Shown here: piece after piece, positions 9,099 through 17,169 of the stretch
How positions within the stretch are numbered: the stretch's first letter is position 1
Layout of the letters: each line of letters begins with the position of its first letter
Assembly: GCF_000499385.1 (NCBI RefSeq)
Contig: NW_013654638.1
Coordinates: 1-17,169, forward strand
Direction: 5' to 3'
Length of the DNA stretch: 17,169 nucleotides
Source of the DNA: Eimeria necatrix
Taxonomy: Eukaryota; Apicomplexa; Conoidasida; Eucoccidiorida; Eimeriidae
Position numbers and translations under genes: made by a program
Notes under the pieces: generated by a model
The model's database searches: none
Told to the model about the DNA's origin: nothing
Seen by the model: only the letters and a program-made list of their open reading frames with translations

Positions 9099-9450
9099 GT
9101 CTTCCTTTTTGGGCGCCTTGAGGGGCTCGTCTTTCGCGGCGTCCTGCTGCTGCTGCTGGTTGCTGCTGCTGCTGCTGCCGTCTCCCTCCTCCCTCTTGAC
9201 TTTGTGCGGCGGCGACTCGGGCTTGGGGCCGCTCGCGGGGCCGCTCGCGCCATCGCTCGCGGGATCGCTCGCGCCGTCGCTCGCGGGATCGCTCACCCCA
9301 CACTCCTCGTGCAAGTGCCGCGGATCCACACAAGGATCTTTGCAAATCCGAGGCACCTGGACGTCCACCACTCTCCCCCCGCACTCTTCGCACTCCAGCC
9401 GAATGTCTTCGACAATATCCGAGTACTCTTCGTCGTCTTGCAGCTGCAGC

Positions 9451-9506
<56 letters not shown>

Positions 9507-10787
9507 TGCACGCAAACGGCTTGAAGACAAAACCGCCACTCCCTCAAAAAGGAAATTCGAAATTCCCCAAATTTTAAAGCGAACTTTAAAATTTTTAAAA
9601 GTTGTTTTTTTCTCCACTTTCCCTATTCTTATTTTCAGGCATATATGTTTGCATATATATACACACTTGATATTATAAGACACACTGAACTATTTATATA
9701 TACAATATATAATAAATATGCAATATATATATATATATTATTTATACAATATGTAGTATATATAATATATATTATATATAAATTATATAATATATATTAT
9801 GCATAATATGCATTATATACAATATATATAATAGATATATATATACTATATATAATTATATATTATATGTGCACCAAAGGAAATGGGCGGGCTGTGGGAA
9901 GAGCCAATTGCTGGGGCGTTTCTGGTTGAAGGAAGCGCGAGGGTTTAGAGGGGCGCAAACCACGATTTAGGGTTTAGATTAGGGTTTGGAGTGGGGCTTT
10001 ACCTCCTGAGGAGTGACGATGTTGTGCAGCACGAGGACCCTCGTGCAGACCTGAGGCCGCAGCAGCGGGGGGGCCTTTTCAGTGCCTGCGACGGAGATTT
10101 TGTCTTTCAAAAAAGATGAAACTGCTCCTTCATTGATGGCGTTTTCGGCTGTCACCACTCGGTAGGGCGAATTCGTGTGCAGAATCTCCATGGCCTGCTG
10201 CTGCGAGTCCGGGTCCGTGTACTCGATCACGCACACCAGCTGCGGAAGCCGAAACGCAGAAACAAGTCCAAAAATGCAACAATTAATGCAAATATTTCCA
10301 CTTTTCGCAGTCATTTCGTTGAAGATCGAACGGAAGTGGAGCGAAAGCCGAAGTGAGAGGATCGCCTGCGGACGCGGCAAGCTGAGGTGTACATACACCC
10401 CAGCACGCCGCATCCGCAGCCTTCACTTAGCACTGGTGGTACTGAATGGAATCGGAGTTAATTTTTGTTTTCTTTTGTTGTTTTTCTGTTTTTCTTTGTT
10501 GATTACCTGTGTCTCGTCGGTGTCCTTCTTGAGAATGTCAAAGGACTTCAGCGGACCGAAAGTTTCAACCAGCTGCCGAATCTGGAAGGCGCAGAAAGCA
10601 GAACAGAAATGAAAACGAAATGAAAACAAAAACTCTTTGCTGCTGCTGCTGCTGTTCAAATAAAAAAGCAAAATGGCAAACACAAATGAACTCTTCAGGC
10701 CGCATTGCTGAGGAAACGATGCATCTGCACAGACGCGAAAAACAATGCATTCTTGCGGCGCAGTAAACGCGTAGCGCACCCCCGCAT

Positions 10788-10818
<31 letters not shown>

Positions 10819-11746
10819 GAGGAAGAGAGGAAGCTTTGGATGAATAAGTGGATGGTTTCCTTCTTTTGTTTGTTTTCAATTGCCAGTTCTCACCTTCTCC
10901 TCCGACATAGAGGCCGGGAGCCCCAAGACGCAAAGCTTGTCGGTTTGCGGCGGCCCTGAAGAAAGCAACAGAACAGAAAAAGCACTTGGAAACAGCAGCA
11001 GCAGCACAGCAGCAGCAGCAGCAGCAGCGCAACAGCAGCAGCAGCAGCAGCACAGCAGCAGCGGACCGTCTGCGCCGTTGGCGTTTTGTGCGGCCCTGGC
11101 TGCTGCCTGCGCGGCCTCGAGGGCGGCCTTGGGGTTGAGCGGGACGGCGTTGGTGTCTGCGAGCAGCAGCTGCTGCTGCTGCTGCTGCTGCTGCTGGATC
11201 TGGTTCACAATGGCCGTGGCCACTGCAGCAGCAGGGTGCAGCAGCGGAATCGTCGGCGCAGGCACCACCTGCTGCAGCTCCAGCGGGTAAGTCTTCGGCC
11301 GGCCTATCCGCAAGTTAAAGCCCAAACAACTCAGGCCATTCAGCTGCATCGCATTCGAGGCCTCTTCCATAGTTCTGAACTCCACGAAGGCGTAGTGGCC
11401 GTCGCTGCTGCGCCAGGCCTTCACTGCGGGGGGCCCCGGCAGCAGCCCGCCGCCGACAGCGGCCATTGCGGCGTTGAGGAATTCCAGCAGCTGCGGGACT
11501 TCGACGTTGGGGGGGAGATTTCCTATGTAGAGTTCTCGCGCTGCTTTTGTTGCTGCGGGGTCCAGCTGCAGCAGGCCTGCTGCTGCTGCTGCTGGCGCTG
11601 CAGCAGCAGCAGCAGCTCCCAGGGCCAGGCCCGGCGCTGCTGCTGCGGCGGCGGCGGCGGCGGCGGCGGCGGGGGTTAGTGGGGCCGCTGGGGAGGCGCC
11701 CAGCACGCCGCTGAGTGCTGCGGCCGCGCCGGGCACTGAGGCCAGG

Positions 11747-11787
<41 letters not shown>

Positions 11788-12243
11788 GCTCGGCTCCTCG
11801 CTCTCCCCCAGACGCGGCGGAGAGTCAAACCGGTAAGCCTTCCGCCCCTCCGACCGCCAAGTGCTGCGCCGGTGGAAAGGACCCCCCCTGTCTCTGTCTC
11901 TGTCTCTGTCTCTGTCTCTGTCTCTGTCTCTGTCTCTGTCTCGGTCTCTGTCTCTGTCTCTGTCTCGGTCTCGGTCTCTGCTGCGCGAGCGACGGGGGAA
12001 GGGCTCGCGGGGGGGGCGGAAGCGCTCGCTGCTGCGTCGCTCGCGCTCGCGCTCGCGCTCTCTCTCTCGCTCGCGCGGCTCCCGCGGCTTCTCCCGGTCC
12101 CGCGGGCGCTCGCGCTCCCTCTCCCTCTCGCGCGGGCGCTCACGGTCTCGCTCGCGCTCCCGCTCGCGCTCCCGCTCCCGCGGCTTCTCCGGCTTCGGGG
12201 CCTCCCGCTCCCGCTCCCGCCCCCGCCGCTCCTCCCGCGCCAT
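8466..12243 (-). CDS. U2AF65: splicing factor U2AF large subunit (U2AF65 type), complete, six exons
   Basis: U2AF65 binds the polypyrimidine tract at 3' splice sites with its small partner and recruits U2 snRNP in the nucleus. Exons: 12243-11067, 10955-10894, 10581-10507, 10239-10003, 9443-8934 and 8684-8466 (stop TAG). Intron 1 is phase 1, the others phase 0; the product is 759 residues. Order: Arg/Glu-rich region (1-80), 15 Asp-Arg repeats (90-119), a possible UHM-ligand Trp (W129), poly-Ala, RRM1 (about 236-320; RNP2 LYIGNL 238-243, RNP1 GHYAFVEF 282-289), a Gln/Ala linker, RRM2 (about 398-490), and the UHM (about 503-714) with acidic helix DDEEYSDIVEDI and GRKF (691-694). Spliced RRM2 (KLCVLGLP to FGPLKSF) aligns without gaps to the animal protein. 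The start is the first in-frame ATG of the long open region. The family usually ends RRDFW; here about 45 residues, ending in poly-Gln, follow RRDF. The 3' end is the least certain part. Confidence 0.94.
8685..8933 (-). other. U2AF intron 5, CTG-rich, in-frame and stop-free
   Basis: This 249-base intron runs from AGAAAG|GTGCGC to GCTGCTGCAG|GCG. Most of it is CTG-sense triplets with a few variants. It has no in-frame stop and its length is divisible by three, so retention would add 83 residues rich in Cys, Leu and Ala inside the last UHM helix. Splicing is supported because removal gives a 19-residue stretch between VAF and GRKF of the same length as in the animal protein. Confidence 0.9.
9232..9297 (-). 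repeat. coding tandem repeat in U2AF exon 5
   Basis: GCTCGCGGGATC and GCTCGCGCCGTC alternate on the plus strand as 12-base units, about five copies. On the coding strand they give alternating SDPA, SDGA and SGPA tetrapeptides within the insert of the UHM. The repeat is not a CAG array, so the exon has gained low-complexity sequence by more than one route. Confidence 0.85.
9641..9870. repeat. TA-rich array inside U2AF intron 4
   Basis: About 230 bases of alternating TA with ATAATATA, TGCATAATATGCA and TACAAT variants. It is less regular than the array at 7529-7877. Confidence 0.9.
9940..9987. repeat. telomere-like TTTAGGG units
   Basis: AGGGTTTAG lies at 9940-9948, TTTAGGGTTTAG at 9966-9977 and TTAGGGTTT at 9979-9987, with unrelated sequence between. 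They match the apicomplexan telomere repeat but are interstitial, inside intron 4 of the U2AF gene, and next to the donor rather than at a chromosome end. Dispersed telomere-like units are known in repeat-rich Eimeria DNA. Confidence 0.85.
10240..10506 (-). other. U2AF intron 3
   Basis: This 267-base intron runs from ACACAG|GTAATC to GGCTTCCGCAG|CTG and has no triplet array. It contains the near-palindrome GGTGTACATACACC at 10386-10399, one mismatch away from the perfect version in ald intron 1. Confidence 0.9.
10582..10893 (-). other. U2AF intron 2
   Basis: This 312-base intron runs from GAGAAG|GTGAGA to GCGCCTTCCAG|ATT. It carries a nine-unit CTG-sense array (plus-strand CAG, about 10792-10818) and a short five-unit CAG-sense array (10637-10652) about 55 bases before the acceptor. 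The gapless RRM2 helix across the junction confirms both splice sites. Confidence 0.9.
10956..11066 (-). other. U2AF intron 1, in-frame and stop-free
   Basis: This 111-base intron runs from GACG|GTCCGC to TTTCTTCAG|GG. It holds CTG-sense triplet arrays and then a good pyrimidine tract. Its length is divisible by three and it contains no stop in the gene's frame, so retention would insert 37 residues rich in Leu, Cys and Ala into the RRM1-RRM2 linker. The GTCCGC donor is unusual. Homology cannot prove splicing here because the linker is not conserved, but the acceptor is strong. Confidence 0.75.
11884..11985 (-). repeat. hexanucleotide repeat encoding the Asp-Arg run of U2AF
   Basis: TCTCTG units with some TCTCGG repeat about 16 times on the plus strand. 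They encode the Asp-Arg dipeptide run at residues 90-119, where other U2AF65 proteins have an Arg-Ser region. GAGACA and GAGACC codon pairs alternate, so part of the repeat is interrupted. Confidence 0.9.
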
Positions 12244-12960
12244 CTTCGCTCCCAAGTCCCTCCGCCTCCGCCGCTGCAGCGGGCCTGGCGGCCTCCGCAC
12301 AGCTGCTGCAGCGCGAGCCGCCCGCCCCGCAGCAGCCCGCGCCCGCAGCAGCAGCAGCAGCAACCACCCCGCGATCCCGCAACCTCCTCAGCCCCCAGCT
12401 CCCCTCAGCCAGCCCCAAATGTCGTGCATGCACTCCCGAGCCGCAGCAGCTCCGAGTTCGCGGAAAAAACGCCGCGGAACAGCCCCAAACGCCGCCGTTC
12501 AACTTCTGCTGCTGCTCCAGCCGCCGCGGCGGACACGCAGCTCCGATCGCCGGGATCCGCGTGTCTTTTTGCCGCCTTTGCAGCAAAAATCCGCCGCAAT
12601 TCGACAGAAATAAACAACTGCGCGAAATCTGCGAGAAACAACGGAGAACTGCAGCAGCCGCAGCATGCAACCCCGCGAGCCGCGCGGGAGAAGCAGAGTT
12701 GGGCCGTTGGTTTGCCCCCGCAAACCCTACAAAACTCTTTTCGGGTCTTCTTTATTTCTCTTTTAAATCAAAATTGCGCAGTTCGGATCCCAAAAGAATA
12801 GTTCGCCGCAAACCCTTGGTGCAGCAGCGGCGCCACAGGGCTGTGGGCCCTCCCTCGCCAGGTCCTAGCAGCGCTGGAGGCTGCTGGTTTCGCAGCAGCA
12901 ACAAACTTCACCACAGAATTCCATCTTTTCAACTCCATTTAGTCTTTATTTTCACTTACT
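12244..12960. other. 5' flank of the U2AF gene
   Basis: About 460 bases upstream of the start codon are GC-rich with short CAG runs (for example 12345-12362); the frame of exon 1 stays open about 40 codons upstream but has no ATG there. From about 12720 the DNA becomes A/T-richer. Long overlapping plus-strand frames in 11715-13112 are the antisense of exon 1 and its flank. I cannot place a promoter. Confidence 0.5.
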
Positions 12961-13670
12961 GTTTACCCATTTGCAGTCTTCAAATGGCCAGTCGCAAAGG
13001 GGAGGAAAACAGGGGTGCATGCCGCAGTGCTGTGCTGCTGGGAGTTTCTGTGAAACTTGAAATATTCAAATTGCCCATTTTGGCTTTGTTTTCTCTTTGC
13101 TTTCACTTTTGAGTCCGCAGGAATCCAGGCGGGACACAGGGGACTTGAATTCCCGCTTCCTGTTATTGTTTTCTGCAGGACTTCACATCACCAACTGCAG
13201 AGAAACAGTGGAGCCAAAAAGAGCCCCGTAGATCCTTCAAACACTAAAAAAAGCCCAAAATACCATTCAATAGATTGTTTCTTCTTTGATCTACCCCACA
13301 AACAAACAACTCGACGAGTCCACATAGAAAATTTCCAAGTTCCGCCTCGTTTAATTAACCATTTAATGCAACTTGCCCAATTGAATTTGCATTGCTAGTC
13401 ATTAAAGGCAGACAAAAGCTAAAAAGAAGCCAAGTAGCGGAGAAGGACACAAAGAACAGTCCCGCGGGCCAGCTCACAGCCTATTGCCTGCAGTTCAGTA
13501 TTTTATTCGTCTCTTGTCAGCACCTCTGTGTTCTTACTGCTACGAAAAAGTATCTTTCTACTTTAGATTTGCTTTCTTATCCACTTTGTGCTGCCGCAAT
13601 CCTAGTGGATCTGCAAGAGAACTGAGAATGAAGCTTCTGTTGCAAATCTGTATCGCTTGATACTGAGTTG

Positions 13671-13691
13671 AAAGGTTTCTGCGAAACCTTT
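13671..13691. other. perfect hairpin, 9-base stem
   Basis: AAAGGTTTC and GAAACCTTT are perfect reverse complements around a TGC loop. It stands alone in the repeat-poor region; role unknown. Confidence 0.8.
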
Positions 13692-16600
13692 GCCGATCCT
13701 TCGCCTAGAATATAATAAAGTAATTAAACACAACACTAGAAACCTGAAAGCTGTTGATGAGGTGAGGAGTCCATGAATGGAACTTTAGCAACGGGCCATC
13801 ATCAGTCGAATTGATGGAGTGGAGTAGAGCATATTTCCATTGTGGGTAACTATTTGATGACGACAATGCGCCAGAACAGATGAAGTTCTTTTGGAAATCA
13901 AATACAAATGTTTTTGCACTCCCCAGAGGCATAGAGCCGCTGATGCAGGGAAGCACAGGTACTATTCTCAAAAGCCAGACGGAAAACGACGAAAAACACC
14001 TCAGCCTGACGACCTGCCATTCAATTTGAAAGTACATCTAGCCCGCTACGACCAAAGCAACGGAAGCTGAAGCGTAAAATGATACCACGGGAAATCGCGA
14101 GAAAAACAGCTAATTAGTTAGCGCACTCCTGTAATAAGAGCTAGAATTTGTCCATTCTCAGTGCAACGCATTGATAGGAAAAGACATTTCTTGTCGACAC
14201 GAGCGACCAAATATCAAAAGAAGTATAGTGAGCCGCAGGTCTTGATAACATACTTCAATAGACACGTTGTTAATCAAGCGCAGCCGCTGTTGAGTAGGCC
14301 GCCTCAGGAAAATGGCAGCAAATGTGACGGAGAGTTTCATCCGATTGTGAACAAGCATGAAACTCGGGAATTCCCCAATCCGGTATACTTTTCTTTTTGT
14401 TCGGAGGAGTGCGGTTGATGGCTTTAGGAAACTTCAGCTGCTTTAAACGTTGAATTTATAATTGCCAGCTCATAGCGGTGCCACTGAAGTGACCCGCACT
14501 AGAACACATGCTTTCCACTTCCCCCACAACTACTTTCCCTGCGCACTGTGGGCTGCTCTTCATAATTGATTTGTATGCCGCAATTCAAGTGCATGGACTT
14601 CTCATGCAGCAATGGAATGTTAATTGGTTCGAACAGTCCATTTGCTTTGTCAGACATGTCCCACGCTCAGCTTCAATCTCTCTATTCCATGCCGAGTCTT
14701 CACCTGCCTAGGTAAGCACAGGCCACAAGCCTCTTGTAAAGGAGTTCTGCGTAAACAGAGGTTTGCTTTGGGCCTGTAAATAGGCAGTTTAGTGCTGTTG
14801 AATAGGCTCGCTCCTACTGCGGGTTAAGCGCTCATGGGCACGGCTCTTTGCGTGACTCGCTTCTTTATGCGTTTCCTCGCGAAGTTGAGTACCTTTATAC
14901 AGCTTGCTACGGATATCCAGAAGCTTTTTGACAGATGATGCGGGTGAGTTCCATGTTCTTTCTCTCACTTAAAGGCGAAGTAACTGTTCCCTTAAAATGA
15001 CGATTGAAGGACTAGTTGTACTTGCCAGGCCACCAAGAATACAAGTACAATAATTAGCGGGAACACAAGCCTTATGATGAGAGAGGCCAATGCGGAAGTA
15101 GTAGCTGGGTAACACTCAAATATTTTACTGAAGCAAACTTAATTTTTGCCCTCAGGAAATGAGTGCTGTGTCTGACTAAGACTGACCAGCATGCAGCCAA
15201 CAGGCCAGATGGGATCTGTGTCTGCCCTTACCGGCATGCACCTCTAAGCTGGAGAAGTTGTGGGGGAAGTTACGCTGATCATTTTGGTTATGACAATGCA
15301 GTGACGAACCAACAAGAATAGTATACCTCGAAACCAATGCTCGGTGACGTAAAAGTTGTAGCGAAAATGCCAATACTGTGTGGGGTGCCTACGGGATAAG
15401 TACAAGTCCAGTCATCAAGTTTCCATATTTCTTTTGGCAAACGCTGGACTGCAGTACATGGCTGCAACGCTAAGGCGATTCTCGCAAATATGCGGCTGTG
15501 AGGAACATTTTAGCACATTTTCCCACATGTAAGAGGATGGCTGGCTGAGTGTTGCATCTACCCTCTATGAAAATGGCTGTCTGCGCTTGTGGGCGGAGCC
15601 AGTACGTAGTCAGATCGGATTTTCCTCACTAGAAAGCTGTCGAGCAACCTCCAGGCATTTCGCCATTCTTCCTGGTCTGGGGTTTTATAGTAGCCGTGGC
15701 TGTGTAGCGGTACTCAGGCAGGCCTCTTCTTGACTTCATATGAAGGTGGCGGCTGCTTACGTGGTGAGGCTGAAGGGTCTTAGCTCACAAGGAGCAGCTG
15801 CAGATGGCCAAAAGTTGGCGCAAGCTGTTGACGACACTTGAAGGCGCACCAGTCTTTGTGATTATAAGGCGATCCAGCAAGGTGAATTACGCTGGGAAAC
15901 GTGCACATCTGTGCATCTGGCCTTCCCGTTTCGTGGAATAGTGTAAGGATGGCGTTTTAGACAGCGCTTGAGACCAATTTTCAGCGGAAGGGAGGCTGCT
16001 CTTTTGGGACCGGCACAAAACCACTAACTTTCCCCGCTCTGCATCTTGTGACAAGCCTACAACAGGGCTGCTTGTTTCTGCATCTTTATACCCTGGGGCG
16101 GATTGTAGATTAGGTAGAATATAAGACCCGAAGAAGCCTTTGCAGTATTGAGGAGCAGCACTTGCCCTCCCCAGATGGTGACCTTCGAGCGCAGTAGCTG
16201 AGAGCCATTACAGCTCCCTTTGTGGCCGCTAAACGAGCAGAACCTAGTGAGGCAAGGCAACTAACTGAAAGCAGTTGGCCCGCCGAGATTCCTCAAAACA
16301 AAAATTGGTGTATGATGTCCCGAACATACCAGCAACTGGATGAATTTTTTCACTTTTCAATTGGGGGTTTGCCAGTGTAACGCAAACTGCCTATTTTCTC
16401 TGACGTTAATGACACTCTGCGTTTCTGCATATCCGAGAAGTCCTGGGTGCTGCTCGCTGATGGTAGTGCGGCATAGTTGTAGACTCGTGCCCTACTTTAT
16501 CGAATGGATCAAATAGTCTCCTGCACTGCAGCATTAAGGAACTGAAGCATTGCCGGTGAAATTGCTCCTGTGCTGTTCCTCGAGTTGAATCCCTGCTATT

Positions 16601-17114
16601 CGGCGTTCTATTCCTTTCAAGGAGTCGATAAGCCAAATTTAAAAAACAAACAAAAAAGCAATTCTCTCGCAATGGAATTTACAGATTGATTGCTTGCGTG
16701 CAGCTCATTGGTGACTGCGAAAAAAGGATGGATCCGGTTTGGACGCACTTCAGAGGCGTTCGACAATGCATGTGGGAGTTTAGTCTCAGATCTTTGTTAA
16801 ATGAGTTTTTCTCTGCTTAATGCGTTTAAAGGCGCGTTTGCTCTGTGTTTCTTTCAACTCTTTGGCGAAGAGGTCATCGCATGCTGCTCTGCAGACCTTC
16901 TGCCCAGAACTCAAAACCCCACTGTAGTGAACAGCCGTCCAGCACTGTTACTACGTATGGTCCCAAGACAAGCCCGACTTAGGTGAGCGCTCGGCTCTGT
17001 CGGTCGAAGGTACCTGATTAATAACTAACAGCTGTCTGAAACCTTAATCGACCTTCTTCGGTGGAGTTCATATCATTTCAAGGTGAGGAAAAACCCAGAA
17101 TAATAGAACTGAGA

Positions 17115-17137
17115 GCTGACCCTCCCTGAGGGTCAGC
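17115..17137. other. perfect hairpin, 10-base GC-rich stem
   Basis: GCTGACCCTC and GAGGGTCAGC pair perfectly around a CCT loop, close to the right edge. It does not fit the animal histone-mRNA stem-loop. It could be part of an RNA gene or a mobile element end that is cut off by the window, but nothing else supports either. Confidence 0.8.
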
Positions 17138-17169
17138 GTCCGAGTCGCGTCACAGCACCAGCCTTGCGC

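Larger units (their letters stand above)
9444..10002 (-). other. U2AF intron 4, with telomere-like, TA and CTG repeats
   Basis: This 559-base intron runs from CAGGAG|GTAAAG to CGCTGCAG|CTG. In order from the donor it holds telomere-like units, a TA-rich array (9641-9870), A/T-rich DNA, and a CTG-sense array of about 18 units that ends at the acceptor. The exons on either side join TPQE to LQDDEEY, matching the conserved start of the UHM helix, so the splice is well supported. Confidence 0.9.
12961..17169. other. repeat-poor region, no gene recognised
   Basis: Triplet and tetranucleotide arrays are absent from here to the right edge. Composition is balanced, and frames are short (up to about 113 codons) and scattered on both strands. 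None shows a motif I recognise, and I saw no tRNA, 5S or spliceosomal RNA signature. A possible two-exon plus-strand frame near 12984-13230 and a minus-strand frame at 13705-14037 are the least poor candidates. The region may hold small-exon genes that cannot be seen by eye, or be truly intergenic. Confidence 0.6.

Noticed and set aside
11715..13112. 465-codon plus-strand frame
   Set aside because: Antisense of U2AF exon 1 and its GC-rich flank; the minus strand has conserved RRM sequence.
12984..13258. Possible two-exon plus-strand gene beginning MASRKGEENRG
   Set aside because: Acceptors near 13121 and 13179 look fair, but the needed donor (GTTTCT) is weak and the peptide has no recognisable motif.
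13705..14037. 110-codon minus-strand frame in the repeat-poor region
   Set aside because: Moderate length, no known motif and no convincing splice partner; chance frames of this size occur in this composition.
14625..14645. GGTTCGAAC resembling a tRNA internal promoter box
   Set aside because: No matching A box, acceptor stem or anticodon arm could be folded around it.

Overview
The window looks like nuclear DNA of an Eimeria-type coccidian (Apicomplexa). Four signs point that way: very dense CAG/CTG triplet arrays open in most frames, telomere-like TTTAGGG units inside an intron, many other microsatellites (TTTA, TA, AAAG, GGGGCCCC), and small intron-split genes of eukaryotic type. I cannot name the species. 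Two genes can be identified with confidence, and both lie on the minus strand.

Left end (1-1265): the 5' part of an alanine dehydrogenase gene. Exon 1 (1265-1047) and exon 2 (768-532) join in phase and place the family's Arg15, Lys75 and His96 at exactly those residue numbers. The rest of the enzyme, including the NAD-binding domain, lies beyond the left edge. A weaker third exon is proposed at 200-1, where a 50-base near-perfect palindrome also lies.

Middle (1266-8465): about 7.2 kb with no gene I can assign. It holds TTAAT repeats, a degenerate tandem repeat of about 46 bases (2828-3110), TTTA tracts, a polypurine tract (4048-4155), a 500-base CAG block (4497-4994), a GGGGCCCC-rich block (5722-6240), an interrupted CAG array (7116-7330) and a TA/TGTA array (7529-7877). 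Many long frames cross it, but almost all are driven by the repeats. Two stretches, 5579-6402 minus and 7047-7356 plus, have non-repeat sequence and good donor sites and are kept as weak exon candidates.

Right centre (8466-12243): a complete six-exon gene for the large subunit of the spliceosomal factor U2AF (U2AF65 type). The 759-residue protein has an RE/RD-rich N-terminus, RRM1, RRM2 and a C-terminal UHM. The UHM carries an insert of about 110 residues with a Cys/His cluster. Long repeats in exons read mainly as CAG on the coding strand (Ala, Gln, Ser). Those in introns read mainly as CTG, which contains neither GT nor AG.

Right end (about 12960-17169): triplet arrays stop abruptly and the DNA becomes ordinary-looking and repeat-poor, with only short frames. 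I see no recognisable gene there, only two short perfect hairpins. The change resembles the repeat-rich/repeat-poor segmentation described for Eimeria chromosomes.
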